Of a stretch of 64,000 nt of DNA, positions 1 to 17,642 are shown one piece after another. The notes under the pieces were generated by a model. The model ran no database searches, was not told where the DNA came from, and saw only the letters and a list, made by a program, of their open reading frames with translations. The position numbers and the translations under genes are program-made. Position 1 is the first letter of the stretch. Each line of letters begins with the position of its first letter. Source of the stretch: Casuarina equisetifolia (lineage: Eukaryota; Streptophyta; Magnoliopsida; Fagales; Casuarinaceae); assembly GCA_028551475.1 (NCBI GenBank), contig CM052360.1:1600501-1664500 (forward strand), written 5' to 3'.

Positions 1-983
1 ATGTAAATTTCTCTTTTAAAATTAACTTCTTTTTTAGAGTGTTAAAAATAACAGTTCATGAGGATATAATTTATAAGCAATGTAATATCTCACCAAAAAC
101 TTAGACTTTGATATTATGTTAAAAGATTATTTTCTTTTTTAAAATTAGTTTATGAAATAAGAGAACAATTTTACAACTGATTTTATTACGCCCTCTTGTT
201 TATTAAAAATAACATTTTATAGAAATATTGTTGTTATAAGCTTATTAAATTTATAGTAGGCTTAAATTTATTAGACTCAAGTTAATTATGATATTCAAAT
301 GAAATAAGTTAAGATTAGCTTTTAGGTTTAAGTCTTTTAGCATAGGATTGAAGTACATAGCAAATAATATCAAAATTAATGCTAAGTCCTAAGTTCAAAT
401 TACAAAGGGGTGACCTAACACAAACTCTACAGTAGGCTAAAGGGGTGCCCAAATGCCACCATAAGGCCATAGTGGGCCGCCATAGTTTGGTTGTGTAGCT
501 TGATAGAGCTATTATAGACTTACCGGAGGCATGCAGTATATTTGGATTTATGGGGGCACGACTTAGTACTGATATTACTAAGACTAGCCTTCAAGACTAA
601 ATTTTTTGACTCAATGGTTTGAAGCACATAATAATAGTCCACAAGTTGCTTGAGACTTGGATTTTAACACCATGTTGAAACATCATTTTCTTCTTCAAAG
701 CCAACCTTTTTGAAAGAGAAAAACATCTCTATGTACAGATGGTATAACATTCTATTATATTGCCAACGTGGGACGACGGACTCTATAACAATGAAAACAG
801 GCTCTTCCATTTCTACAAGATAAGCACTTTTTAAAGAGACAAATTGCAAAAGCATGCAAACAACGAAGCATTTGTTAAGGATAAGACGCCTTATTCATGT
901 ATATAGACGTATACGACTGCTAGAACAGGACTAGCAAGGCCAGCCGAGGTAGCGGCAGAAACATAGTACAGTGGACGGCCGAA
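1..983. other. AT-rich intergenic DNA, no gene seen
   Basis: This stretch lies downstream of the reductase pseudogene. It is AT-rich and has no reading frame with a recognisable product. Around 300 and 2990 the same phrase, a run reading ATATTCAAATGAAATAA preceded by TCAAGTT, occurs on both sides of the pseudogene, which suggests old dispersed repeat debris. Nothing else can be supported. Confidence 0.6.
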
Positions 984-3532
<2,549 letters not shown>

Positions 3533-6500
3533 TCAAGATGACATTTTGACTTGGATTTCCCGATGCACATGGACTAGGAACTCAACATAGGAAGCGCCAC
3601 TTGGACTCTTATCTTCTACCAAATGGGAGAAGAACAGTGCTCCTGGGGACAAGAAAAAGCAAAAATCTTGTGTGTTAGAAAGAAATGTCATGCAATTAGT
3701 AGAAACGTTTCTTAAACGAAGAGATTTCTCAAGTGCATTCGAAACGGCGATGTGATCTGTTTCTATTGATTCAAAAGAAATGATTGTGTTTGCATAGAGG
3801 GGTTGTTCTGTGATAGAAAGAAGTAATTATTGTATTATGATCCAATCTGAAATCATCAAACAGAAAGCACATACCTGATGGATCTCCTTTCTTACACAAT
3901 CTTAAGCTGCAAAAAGAATCACAAGGACTGTCAATAATCGCATTAAGTAAAGAGCCCAAGATAGAGATTCTGCACTGATTTCTCTTAAGAACCAGAAAAA
4001 GTGACACAAACAATTCCAATCATACCGAAGGTAAGAACATCTTTGGCGCCGTATCTCGTTTACCAAATCGTTTAGTTTCTGCGATAGTGGATTTCCAAAT
4101 TGCTGCAGCACAAACTGAAGGCACAAAACTAAATGTTACAAAAAGCCAAGTTCCAACAGCTGGAGACATATCCCAGCCAATGAATTCTGAAGATACACAC
4201 CACTGAAAGATCTCTCATTTAACACAACACGGCATAATATCACATAAAACGAATTGCACCAACACCATAACTCCAACTAACAAAGCCTTATCAGAAAAGA
4301 ATTTAAAAAGAAATGATTGAATTAAGCCACCAAACTTGTGATGGGCACCCTTCTCCGTGTTGTCTTAAACACAAGATCACAAGTAGATGCACCCAAAATA
4401 ACAATGTTTAAGTATTAACACAATTTTGGTATTACATTTCAAGTGTCTAGAGCTTTTCCAAAAGAAAGAAAAATGTTTCAACGTTGCACAAAGTCATCCA
4501 GCCTTCAGACAGCAATGTTACACCAGAATGATGGGAGTTTACTTGCTTAACACTTCCCAGTCTAATTCGGAGATCATCTGTTTCTATGTATATGGAAATA
4601 TTATATATTACATACTCAAAAAGGATCAGCCAAAGGTACCTGACTAGGAATTTCATCGGGTGAGGATATGCCGAACAGTTGTTGCAAGATATCTGAATCC
4701 ACTGAGCTCCCAATTAATATCAAACAGTCCTCACCATTCTCGAGGAGATAAATACCATCATCATTAACATGCTCGCTAGAAAGCGGAATCACGGGAGGAA
4801 GAAGAGATTCATCCTCATCCTGTCAATTAAGAGAGTTACTGGGTAGTCTTAAGTGCATGTTAGAGAAGTTGACAATCTTAAGTAATTCACACCTTTGGTT
4901 TCAGCTTGTCGATAGCCACCATCCTGGGATACACCAGGGGAATTGCCATAGGTGTAGAAAGGTGAGAAACACGATTGATCCAAATGGATTTTTCATCTAT
5001 TCTCCCATCAGTTCGCAGTCCTATACTTTTTATCAATGCTAAAAAGAAATGAAGAGAACAAGATATAAGCCTATGTACAATAGTACATCTTAAAGTAGGT
5101 ATCAATCGTCATATGTTTTTCTGAATTTTGCCAACAGAACATGTTAGATAACAGTCCTATTAAAGAAAATACAAATATACATGCACTTCAAAAATTTATG
5201 AAAGAACACCGGCATTCATTCATATGGAAGGCTAAAGGGAGCAAAAATAAGCCAAGGTGAAAAATAGACAGATTTGCTACTCAACAATATGCATCAGTGG
5301 GTATATACAGACAGTAAAACTCTTAGAGTAGCGTATCATCTCTTGAAGTAGACAACAGTGGACAGAGTGAATGTATCTTACATACAGAAGGAAAGGTGTA
5401 AACAGCACAAAATTGTTTGCTGTACGAAGTTTAATTAAAACAGGACAGCCTAAACTTGATACATTCCGACCATTTGGCATAGACATGTTAGCAGAAAGGA
5501 ACATACCTAGGGTGTACAGAGGCAAAAGCTTAAGTGCCTCAGGAAGAATCAGCTGTCCGGATGATGTTACCGTAGCGCAAAATTTACGATAAGAAAGAAG
5601 AACGTTGATACAAAGATTTGTCACTTGTTCCCGGACTAGCAAGAGTGGAGTCGTTGGAATTTTAGTTGCCGCTACAAGAGCAAAATTAAAATAACAGTCA
5701 ATAATATTGACCTATAAAACTCGTAAATCAAAAAGAAAACATTGAGACCACGAAACATGGCACTTCTAGAGAATGTAAAACAACACAACCAACAAGGACT
5801 CACAAAGTAAGAACCTAGAGTAGGGGGTGAACATTTTATATTTTGTATTTAAATCCATTATTATGAACTACAAAGAAAGATAACTACAAATCTGTACTAT
5901 GGATATTAAAAGGATTGTTGCAAGAAAATGAAAAAGCATAGCAGACAATAAAAAAGGGATCAAATACCTTGCTTCAAGTAACATGCAAACTGAGTGTCCA
6001 AGTCAGCTGAGCGGAATAGATTACTTAACATACTGGTGCAAGGGAGAGATAAATTGGCAACTCGAATTCTTCTTTGGCCATACACAGTGGTGTAAAGAAG
6101 GGCACACTACACAAAATGAAAAAATAAGTACATGGATAACACTTTATATAATGAATACGAAAGATGAATAATTCACCAACATGAACAAATAGCACAAACC
6201 ACCTTCGGAAAGTAAAAGAGCAATATGATCATTACAAACTCTACTTCAGAAATTTACTTGTACCTGAAAAGCACATTCTGCGCCATCCTGCAACTTATCA
6301 TCGTGTTTCAAGGTCACCATTATGGTCTTGTCACAGTCAATCTGCAAAGTAGAAAGATGTGTTAAGACTTCAAAACATTAATAAGAAAAAACTACAAGAA
6401 TCTGTCTCAAACAACCCACAATAGCAAAGCAAGAAAGTAATACCAACAGCAACTAAAGCAAAATAAAGTGAATTATTCTGAATATGGTCTCATCCAACGA

Positions 6501-9500
6501 AGAAAATCAATTATATAGTTCAAAGAGGATAAAACTTGCCTATGCTGCTCAAGGACAAAATGTCAATATCTCTAATGGATAAATCTTGCCTATATAGTTC
6601 AGAATAAAAATACTATCCAACAAAATTCCTAGACATGATTAATAACTTCACAATTTCACCGTTATCGCAGGTCAACATAGGCTGTACTTTTGTACCCTTA
6701 AAGTCAGGGTAATAAAAATGAATTTCACATAACAATAACACACAAAGACAATCTAACGTTATGTAGATATACAGACCCCAGGTAAGTCAACATCTGTTGG
6801 GGTGCGTATGCAAAAGTTTCCCTGGTATTCTTGAACTTCAATACCCTGTAGACAATGGAAAGAATATCAAGTCATTTGAGAGGGGCAAATATCAAGAATA
6901 TAGAGGCTTATATACAAAGAAACTTGTGTATTGAAAAGGGTACCTGGCTACATCTCACACGCATCACTGCCTCAAAGCCTTGCGGCCTTGTAACATTCCA
7001 TCTAAGATCATTGTAAAGCTTTGCAGAATCAGAAAGAGCCGAGTATGGATAATAATAATAAACCTGGAAGAAAATGGAAGACATTACAGTTGAATCACGA
7101 AACAACCAATACATAAAGGAAACATATAGACTAAACAGTACCGGAGACTCATTCATACCTGTCCTCCGGTTGTTCTTGGGATGACAGAGAGGGATGCAAT
7201 GTCCACATAAGACTGGGTGGTAATAAATAAATCAACACAAACCTGGAACATATCACGATAATAACAATTAGTCCAAATAAAATATGTCCACTTGCTGCTA
7301 CAGCCATAATTGAACATCAGTTGGAGAATTCATCAGTCCTTCACAGTCAAGCAAGAAAAAAATTTAATTTGACCTGATACTCAGCAAATTCAATAGCCAT
7401 CGTCTTTAAAGTTTTGTCTGCTGGTTGAAGCAATTTATGGGATTCCTGAAATCCAGCGGGGAAAAATATTCAATTCAAAACTACATGACAAAAGCCTTCT
7501 CTTGTACTAAATAACACTGGCATGGAAATTATAAATAGGGGTCGTTTTACATCTAATGAACAAAGAAAAAGAGATGATATAGAAAACAAAGTCAATTGTT
7601 GATATAATGAATCAATCAACCAACTGTAAGAACATCTTTACAAGAAGTCAATACTAATTGCAGGTTGGGTGGATGACATGGCCTTATTTCACTAAACAAC
7701 AATCCCACGCGGCAAAAGCTAGAACAGCCATCATATTCATACCTTCTCCCCTGAAGAAACATTAGTTCGTCCCTCAGCCTCTCTGGCGGAAAGTGATCCA
7801 ATGCCAAGTGATGGCAACACTGCAGAAAACATAACAAGATCGTCAGAGCAACCTCAGATGCTATAGAACTCGTTAACACATCCTTATGGATTTCAAGGGA
7901 ACCAAACGTTTCTACGAAAGAAAACTTCAACAATTGTTAGAATTTGCAGATTAGTAAACTCCATGATGATTCAGATGTAAACATGCTTGACATATTCTGC
8001 TTTGGCTGTGTGGGGAAAAACAAAAACACAAACATAACAGGAATTGACTCAAGCAGCCAGGAGGCAAGTCCAATTCAACATTTTCACAAGACCAGAGAAA
8101 CCTTTAGAGTCCCATCTCATACTAAATCCTAATCTTAAATACTCTCATGAGATTATGATTGAACTCTGTATCACCCAGGGGAATAAGATTACTTGCAATA
8201 ATGTGTCCTATATACTATATTAGCAGAAAAATACGTGGTCCAATCACAGTACATTGGAGAACAAACAACTTCAAGTTTGACAGCTGCTGGTCATTAATGA
8301 TGAACATGTTTCATGCGTTTGTAGCTCTTTCTCAATAGTTATAGGTTGAATGGGCTATCGATGGATATTAAACAAAGTGAATTTGAAGATAACTACTAAA
8401 TCATTAGCATGATTTACCGCTTAAGTGAAGATACCGCATCAAGTGGAGTGACCATTAGAAGTAACAGCAACAAAAATGAACCAGCACTCATATTAATGCT
8501 TACTTATCAAATGACATAGAATTTCCTAGAAAGTGTATCCACTTTTTCACCTCCATTATAATGTATTTATGCACCTTACTAAAAAATATTTTCTAAGACT
8601 AAATCCAAAATCAAAACGTCAGATTTCATACTTTCCATAAAGGGCTCTTACAATTCAACCATTCAATTAGAATACAAGCCCATTTGTCCAAATCCAGACT
8701 ACTTAAGTTCCATGTCCAGGGTAACCCTTTCCTAGAACCCATATTTCAGAGTTGTACTAAGTACCTCTCATACAGGACTAGCAATCCCTGAAATTTTGAC
8801 ACTATTTCCTTTCATAACACAACTGAGACCCTAGCAGGATCATGATAATTATCCGTCAGAAGATCCCAAATTTACTACCTTATATTCCTAAAATCATCTC
8901 TCTTCCAATTTCTTTTATTTAGTACAAGAAACCCTTATGGACATGTAAAAATGTAACGACTTTCATGATAACTATATTGATTGTACACATATCCCTTAAA
9001 TTATGAAGCAGGGAACTGCAACATTAGAATCTTACTGCATCATAGGTACACTAATCAAACTGGAAACTGTGTCAATTTCGTTCTTTATATGTAATCTTCT
9101 ACATAATTTTTTAAGGAAAAAAGCAACAAGAAGAACACCTCAAAAAGGACTGCATGGATGGACATAAGTATTAAACACATCTTACTCTATCACAGGCCAA
9201 TAAGATAAATTTACTGAACAAAAAATTATGAGCTTACCGGACTGAAATACCAAAAGCTTTCCTCCAATACTCTTTATTGCCAGAAAAGCAGCCTGATGGA
9301 AAGGGGGGGAAAAGAAAAAAAAAAAAAAAAAGAACTTGAAAAGCTGCTCTTTTTGTAAATTCTATAAGCTTAAAGTACAGCATTTAAGTGTCTGTTCATG
9401 TAAATAAACATAAGCAAGTAAGTATTCAAACTTCTCAGAATCTGCTGACACTAACACTAGAGCTCATTATGTCCCATGTTTGGAACGCCCGATGTTTATT

Positions 9501-12500
9501 TCATAAAGAATGTTAAAAATGCCAAATAGAAATATTTATGTTTTCATCTGGTGAGAAATAATGTACAAGAAGACATGTCAAATACATTCATCATGGCCAG
9601 TCAAATCCAAAACTAGGGTTTAGACTCACGATACCATTAATAGGTATCGTGAGTATAGAAGGACAAATTGCCAAACTGCCTTGTACAGAAGGGCATACCT
9701 GGACTGCAGCGCCAAAAGCTGATTCAGCTGTTCTATTATTCTGAAACATGGTGGGAATACTTTCGAGCAGTAGCTCTAAATGTTGACGGCACTAAACATG
9801 CAAAACAATCAACTAAACATTAAAAAAAATTACTTGGATAAAAAATTAAATGAAAAGGCTAAAGATCAACTACTTAGAAACCTAGAAAAACAACGAGAAG
9901 AGAGGATTTCACAATTTAAACAAACCTCAGAAAGCTGAACGACAACATCAGTCTGGAGAGGAGTATAAACATCTTGTACATCAGGAACAATGAGCATTAG
10001 TGGCTGCAAACACATGTCGAAGGGCAAATTCAGAATGAGATATTTCCAAACAGTAACACTAGAAGCCAGAGCTAGCTAGAGCCACAACATTAAAAAATCA
10101 CTTTTATGTGCCATGCCTTCCATTATACACTACATCGTGAGTGGAAGACAAGTTTGACAGATGCCCATAACAACTTCGAAGTCCTATATACGTATACCCA
10201 TACCCATTTACTAAAAATGCTACGCCTATTCACTTGAACTCCATCATGTTAAATAACACTAAATTCCACGCTTACTCTTCTTATATAGATTTATTCTTGC
10301 AGGAACATATAATTGTCACAATGTTCAGAGTCTACTGATAACTAAAGTAATCAATCCAAAAGGATTCGTTTTCCTTTCAGTTTTCTGTAGGTGATGTATG
10401 ATACGCAAGGTGGTAAGTAGTTGAAGGATTTGAAATGGACACAAATACATGACTCTTTGAAAGAATACTTACCAAAGAGCTAAAAATTCTTACATAGTAC
10501 TGCATGTCCTCCAGAAAGCGACAGAGAGGTCTGTACCTCTCTTTTGCACCATCAGATAGTATACCAAGCCCGCAAATGAATCAATTATTTAACCAGAACC
10601 CAACATAAGTCCAACTTTGGTCCCAAATTCTCAGTCCTCAACGATGTCCTATCAAAATATTTCCTCTGTATATTGTTTCCACCTTAACAATATTAGTTTT
10701 CAACTTTCTCCAGCAATGACTATAGAGGTAATAAGTTTGTCAAAAATAGTTTGATTTAACCGCTATTCTTCTCCTCCCAAACAGTCATCCACTCATGTTA
10801 TGCACAGTCATAACTTATCCGTAGAAAAACAAAATGAGAGAGATTTCCTAAGTCTCAAAGACGAAAGTTCTTAAGATGAGCCAACCATCCATGATAGATG
10901 TACCAAATTATATAGCCACCACATCCATCCCTACTTACACTAAAGACACATTCAAACACATCCAGCAAAGCACATCGCTGATAATACTAGCACCACTAAT
11001 GTTGCTTTCTTTGACCATAACCTAATGGATCTACAAGCCTCACAGAGCTTTAACCTTCAAATCAACAGCCAAGCCAAACAGAGGATGGATCTTAAAACTT
11101 ATATGGCTTTTCTGACTATAAAGCACTCTAAACACAATTTTTAATTGCTACATAAACAAACAGGACACAACAAAAATAAGCTTTTAACTCAGACAAAAAG
11201 AAAGCAGAAGATTATGTATATCTCAGTGCTGACCCAACCACAACTACAAACAGGATAAATAAGACTCTCCCTTTATCTCTTTCACCAATTCACATTCATA
11301 TCAAAGAAAATAGTTCCAGCATAGTCTTATGTGGCAACAATTATTGATAACTGAAACTGGAGTCAAAATTTTAATGTGAACAAAGATCTTAAAATTCATG
11401 GAGAATAACAAAACTACTGTAATTAACACTAACCTGCTGCAATGCACGTTTCAAATTATAAAAATGGATAGTGGAGTCAAATGTTGCAACTCCAACCATT
11501 GTCCGAGGGCCCTCCTGCATCAAACAGTCATCCATACATCAGTCACTAGAAATTACAACGAGAAAAAGAAAAAAGAAAAAAGAAAAAAGAAAACAAGTCT
11601 ATCTTTTAGAAAGTGACACAATCATGTGCCTCGCTCATATACAAGAAGACACAAACTTACAGGAAGATCAGTAATAACTTGACTGATTGCAGTGCAGGCC
11701 GCAGCAGTTGCACCAGTTTGTATCGCATTCATGGATACATCGATAAGGAAGAAAAAAACAGCTGGCATGGGATCACGGACCTAGAATGACACAATTGGGG
11801 CAGAAAATCAGATGGTCTGAAAACCAAGAGAAAACAAGAACAGTAGATATAACGGGGGATGAAAGTAAGAACAAAGGAATCGTTTGGCAGATCACATTGA
11901 ATTATTCTGAGATCACAGCAGACTACAGATTAAAACATTCATATATATTTCCATCACGGAAGATGCCGCTTGAGTGACCAAAAAATGTGTAAATTTATTA
12001 GGAATCATTGGCTTAAATAAAAAGCAGCAGGAAGACAAAAATTATTCAGAATATAACTTTTTCTTTTCTTGCAGGGGGGTGAGGGGGAGAGGGGGGGTGG
12101 TAATGGTCAATGAAATGCATTAACATAACCTTTTGAGTTACAAACCACCAAAAAAAACATTGTTCCTAGGCATCACAAAGCAGTTCAGGCACAAAGCACA
12201 CAACAACATTTGCAATTTCCTTATACAAGAAGATGCTTCTTGAAAAACAAAACATGAACACCCAACCATAAAACAGGTAACTGTTAAAAAAAAGGAAAAA
12301 AAAAAAGAATTTTTCCAGAAGAACCATTCATTTAAAATCCAATTTAGCCAATTGTCTGAGTTAATTATTTAAGGGGCAAAGAATCTTCATAAGAATAACA
12401 CAACGGATGAGTAAAACCCCTATCAATCTAATTTTTTGCAAACATTTTGTAAGCAACCAGGCCCCACAATTGGCGCACCAAAACCCTAAGGCATTGGTGA

Positions 12501-15500
12501 GATGAGAACCGGAACTTATAAGGCCGTGAATATTGAGCTACTTTGCTGGTGTGGGACAAACACTTCAACTCATTTGTCTGCCAAATGGAGCTCATTTGCT
12601 AGTAATCCAGATCATAGTGGAAGTAAATTAAAACTTAATACACATCCCCCCCTCAGAATGGTAAAGAAGGAAGCCATTACAATCAAATGGACATTTTCAA
12701 TCTAAAAAAAATCAACAATTCATTAAAGTCCATCAAATAATATAAAAAGCACTTCTACATTTGTATGCTAAGTAGTTAGACATGACATGTTCTATACTAA
12801 GCACCAGACATGCTAACTATTGTGAGGCAATGCCCTAGATATCACTAAACAAAAAATAATAATAATAGAAGACGAAAAAATCAGTTTCAAATGGTAGATG
12901 TTATGAATTAACTAACCATGTATTCCTTGGTAGCAACAAATTCAACTGTTCCTCTACACAGCTCAGGCCTTTCATCAGCATCTCTGCGCCTACCATCTGG
13001 ACCAAGGTTGCAGTGGTAGTCCCGGGGAGTCTCATCAGTAAACCCTGCAAAAGAAATGGCATATCTTATAAAATCACCAGCTAAACAACAAGCAATTGTT
13101 GGCAACAACTGACATCGCTTTCCTATAACTGCAATATCTAAAGATCATGACAACCTTGGCACAAATGTGTTAAGAGACACTACATAACAATTTATCAATG
13201 CTTAAATTGGAGTGCAGAGACAAAAAAAGTAAGACAACCACTGTCCACAACAAACTAACAACCTAACAAAAAATAGATAAATACCACAAACATACAGCAA
13301 GTGTTTATACTGACCACATAAGTTACAGATGAACCGCCTCCCCTGATCAATGAACTTCATGAAAGGATTAACGTAACCTTTGCAGCGAGAACATCGAAGA
13401 GGACCACTTTCCCCAAAATCTACAACCTACAGCAACGAAAACATCACAAGCAAATATGAAATAGGGATACATTTCAATTGGTTTATTGACTAAGACATAG
13501 AAGCAATAGTTTGTTTGATTTCATCCCAGAGACAAATTGATGAATGTGATGGCAGAGTTTCCACTGCTACCAATGAGAAGATGATGACTCACAAATTTGC
13601 TTGACATATGATCTTAAATAGTTCCAAGAAAGTGCACTATGGATGATCATACAGAGTTGACAACCAGAAGAGGCCCTAAGAGAGTTTCTCAATGAAAAAA
13701 AGAAAAAAAAAAATCAAAGAAATGGCATCCACTTTGAGCAAGCAATAGAGCCCACTGGTCAACACTCACGGGAAAGAAGCCACACCTACAAAGGGCTAGC
13801 TTGGTTGTCATCTTTCCTTACAAGGAACTAATTAGTCTTCAATTATCCAGAGGAATCAGAAAAACACATAATCGCAATGTGAAAAACTATAGATATTTTC
13901 ATGAATTTAGTTCACATTGGCCCCACTTGGCAGCTCACTGAAGATTCGAAATGTTTCAATTGTTATGCAAGCCCCCAAATGAAACAACTCTACTATTGCT
14001 ATTCTATCATTAATTTTTTGTCATTTTAATAAAAGCAATTTCGAGAAAACATCAGGGAAATTTAACTCTATCTTTTCAAATAAACAAGCTACACACAGGA
14101 TGCAGGGACAGTAAGGAGCAAAAAGTCCTCAAGAAATACTTGAAAATAACATCTCCTATAGTAAATAAATGAAATTCTAATTAAAACCTTGACCAATCCT
14201 ATAAGCCAAAAAAAAAAAAAAAAAAGGGAAGACAACATTTTTCCTTCTCATGATTTTTAACATATAAAAGATTATAATTGGCTCTTGCTGTAGTTAGTAG
14301 GAAGAGGCTATATACCTTTTAGTTTGTGTCTTCACTTAATGTATCTCATACATACTTCATCTTCTTTTATTCATCAAAATAATATTCTTTTTTCTCTTCT
14401 ATTTGCTAGATAAACCGTGAATTATCCAAAGATCGCTTGCAAAAGAGCCCTCTCTCTCTAAAACCACTTTCTCCTCACCCAAGTTTCCAAATTACTGTAA
14501 CAGAAGCAAAATTGAATCCTATTGTCCCCATGCCCAATGCAAAATGCAAATGTCAGCATCTTTTGTCCTTTCAAATCTTTTCCCTCTAAGTTGCATTGGT
14601 TGGTTGGAGAGCTGCTGCTTTTTGAATAAATACCAAAAGCAGGGTCCAGGTCCAGCTGTTCATAACAAGTCACTCAAGCCTCTATATTTCAAGATATAGC
14701 AAAATAAAATCTTTTAAAAAATGATAGAAAACTTCACCCAGTTTGGCAACCATTTAGAATCAAAGGTTCTGTTAATGAAAATGGAATACAGTTTCCAGAA
14801 ATTGTTATCCATGCAAATTTAGATTCCAGTACTTCCCAACGTAAGTCCAGACATCCTTTGAATAATAGGCAATAAAGCATGTCAATCCCCAGAAATCATG
14901 ATGACTTCCCAAAACTAAGTGCAATAATGATTTCGTATCAATCAGTTGACCCTATCATGAGCTATTTTAATAATACAACAGGTGACCATATCTTAGTGGA
15001 AAATTACTTTAACCTTAATGCCAGGGTGTAGCTCTATTATGCCTGTAAAGCCTTTTTTCTTCCAAGTGCAGCAATGCATTTATTCAAAAAGCAAAAAAAA
15101 TTAGAGAATAAAAAAAATCATTCATTACTTGGATGGGTTCCTCAGACGGATGAGGAAGGGCCAAAGGCTGGACCAACAAGGCCAACTGCATCCCCGAAGT
15201 TGTCAAAAGGTCACTAGTGCATGGAATCTGAAAAAATCATCAAAAGATATTAATAGGATACAAGGAACTGTGAACCATTAACATCATTGTCAGAATAAAA
15301 AATGCTTGCTATATTCTTGACTATGACCTGACCGATGGTACACCTCATGTAGCGTGGACTGCAATTTCCTGTGTCCCGTACAATGTAATCACTTGTAGCA
15401 GGCTTGAGAAGGTACAAGGACATTTTAGCAAACAACAAAAAGTACAACCGTCAATTAAATCACTTTGTGGCATCCGAATAGACAATGACAATATAAGTGA

Positions 15501-17642
15501 ATTTGCAGATCACAATAGTGAAAGAAAGACATAACAAGGTAAGAAAACTAATTGGGAAAGTAGAAATCAAATCAAAATCTTGTCTTCAACTTAAAAATAA
15601 AAGATGAGAAAAGAGATACCGGAGGGGGATTAGCCTGATTGCCAAGACGAGTCTCATAAACAATTGGGGATGAGCTTGGAATGGGTCGTGGAATTTGATT
15701 GGGATCAATCTTTGATGTCCCTGACACAGGGGCTCCAGCTTGACCCACTGGAGGCATGGTAGTCATAGATTGATTTGGTAGAGGTTGTGGAGGCATTCCA
15801 TACATCCTTGGTGGTTGTGCAGAACCAGGAATTGGTGGAGGGGGTGCCACCTATCACAATTCAAAAACCAGTTTTACAATCAGACTTTGACAAATTGCAT
15901 ATATGGGCTCATGCAATACTTCTTATGAAGACCATAAATCCTAGTGAACAAAATCGGTTTACTATTGATAGGTGGCATTTTTTTGCAGCAGAAGTATTTC
16001 GAATCCCTGCCAGAATGCCTGGGACATAGATCACCAGAAAATCATGTGTTTTCTCAGTCTGCTTCAAAATTCCCTATTATGTTTGCTTGCCACCCATGTC
16101 AAAGAAGGTTGAATGATGCACTATGAAGACAATCAATGTGGCAATTCAAGTTCATGGACACCTACTCAAGAACTATATTTGAGCTGTTGCGTCATCAGCA
16201 TCACCAAAATGAGAAACAACATATTAAGAATTCTTGTACATGATCCACGTTTCCAATTTTTCTAATATTAAAGACAAAGGAAAAAAAAGGATTAGGCAGC
16301 AAAAGTACAATTTCTTCAAATGTCTAAGTCAAACTACAGACTGTTTGTTTTCCAAGAGATTACGATAAAGTTCCACATAGGGGTTGGCTCTCTTTCTTTG
16401 AGCTCGTACTTCTAGTGATCACCTCTTTCACTTGTTTTATTGGCATGTCATTTACAGGTTTTACTGACCTCCTAAACAAATAGCAATATTCTGTCTATAC
16501 ACACACATATGCATATGTTGATGTAAATATGTTTAAAGCTCTCCCTTGTAGAAATGACATACTAAGTATTTGATGACTCTCAAGCTAACACAGGCTACAA
16601 CTCTCCTACACAAACTTCCCAAAAAGTCAGTTACAAAATCTAACATCAACACTCACAAGAATAAAAAATAAAAGAAACCCTTGAAATTTCAATAATATGA
16701 TCTACATGCATTACTAGAAATTACGCTTTGGAATATAACATGAAAGATGTTTAGTACCTGTCCAGGATGCATTGCCCATGTGGGTGAACCGTATGAACCT
16801 GGAGGCCCTGGTACACCTTGAGGGGGTGCAGAAAATGCTGACGGTGGTTGCAAAGGAGCACTTGATGAAGCAACAGATGCAGGACTACCTCCAAGGGGAC
16901 GCATAGTAGGAGCCGGAGGAGTGGCACCAGGAAACCCCATTGCTGGTGGAGGTCCAAAAGGAGGTTGTGATGCACCACTAGCAGGAGGAAACCGAGGTGC
17001 ACCTGGCATTGCCCCTGACGCAAATGCTGGAGGCCCATTGCTCATGAAACCACTTGGTGCCCTTGAATGAGGTAAAACGGAGCCACTGGCCAAAGGGAGA
17101 GAGGACATGACAGGGCGAGTTCCTGGTGGTGGTGCTGAAACCACTGGACCACTTGGCAAACCTGAAGACGGGAGAGCACCAGGAGGAGGTGCCCCAGAAA
17201 ATGGGGGTACGCTACCGCCCATTGACAATGGCATAGGCCCAGGAGAAGCTCTGGATCCAAAAGGTGAAGGCTGGCCAACGGGTGGGCCAGTGGGTCTTAC
17301 AGGGGCCACATTAGGAGGCAATGCAGATTGCGGTGGTCCTGATGGAGGCACCGCGGATCTTGCAATCGTGGCAGGTGGAGGGCCAGGCCTAGAGAACGGC
17401 GGGGAGCCAGTGGGAACTCCAGGCAGTGGGGCTGATGAAGGGAACTGAGGTGGTTGACCAAACGGGGAAGGCCTAGGACCTGAATTTGGCATCGAAGCTG
17501 GTCGTTGGAGATTCAAATTACTCAAATTATCAGCTAGGGAACTAGGATTCAAAGTAGGATTGTAATTAGGGGGCGGAGGTTGTGACGGGTTATTGCTGTT
17601 ACTGTTGGGCCGAGACGCCCCAGAAGGCACAAAAGCCGCCAT
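3533..17642 (-). CDS. SEC24: SEC24-like COPII coat protein (plant CEF/SEC24C-D type), 24 coding exons
   Basis: SEC24 is the cargo-binding subunit of the COPII inner coat that buds vesicles from the ER. Coding exons in order: 16758-17642, 15620-15850, 15328-15402, 15129-15227, 13315-13426, 12917-13044, 11661-11780, 11434-11514, 9926-10003, 9699-9791, 9238-9292, 7743-7819, 7374-7445, 7159-7242, 6944-7063, 6777-6845, 6264-6341, 5968-6106, 5507-5671, 4893-5038, 4640-4819, 4026-4114, 3875-3906, 3533-3642. They sum to 3318 nt (1105 residues), every border is GT/AG and the frame never breaks. Residues 1 to about 370 are a Pro/Gly/Ser-rich disordered arm. The zinc finger has CxxC at about 442/445 and 464/467. 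It is followed by the trunk domain, beta-sandwich, helical part and a gelsolin-like C-terminus ending KMSS. The start MAAFVPSG was chosen because it fits plant orthologues; an in-frame ATG three codons upstream (17651) exists. The exon 3 acceptor is an unusual AAG. Family identity is secure; which paralogue it is remains uncertain. Confidence 0.95.
9624..9654. repeat. Perfect 12-bp inverted repeat in a SEC24 intron
   Basis: ACTCACGATACC (9624-9635) and its exact reverse complement GGTATCGTGAGT (9643-9654) are separated by the 7-base loop ATTAATA. It lies in the SEC24 intron between the exons at 9238-9292 and 9699-9791. It could fold as a hairpin in the pre-mRNA. It may also be the end of a miniature transposon, but no flanking duplication was recognised. 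Confidence 0.85.
12073..12102 (+). repeat. G-rich tract in SEC24 intron
   Basis: Three runs of five to seven G and a GG are spaced by 1-4 bases on the plus strand. The SEC24 transcript, read from the minus strand, is therefore C-rich here. The pattern is compatible with a G-quadruplex on the non-transcript strand, but it is a low-complexity tract and nothing more can be said. Confidence 0.5.

Noticed and set aside
17107..17448. Plus-strand Gly/Pro-rich frame inside SEC24 exon 1
   Set aside because: It is the complement of the Pro/Gly/Ser-rich SEC24 arm, whose own frame continues correctly across 24 exons.
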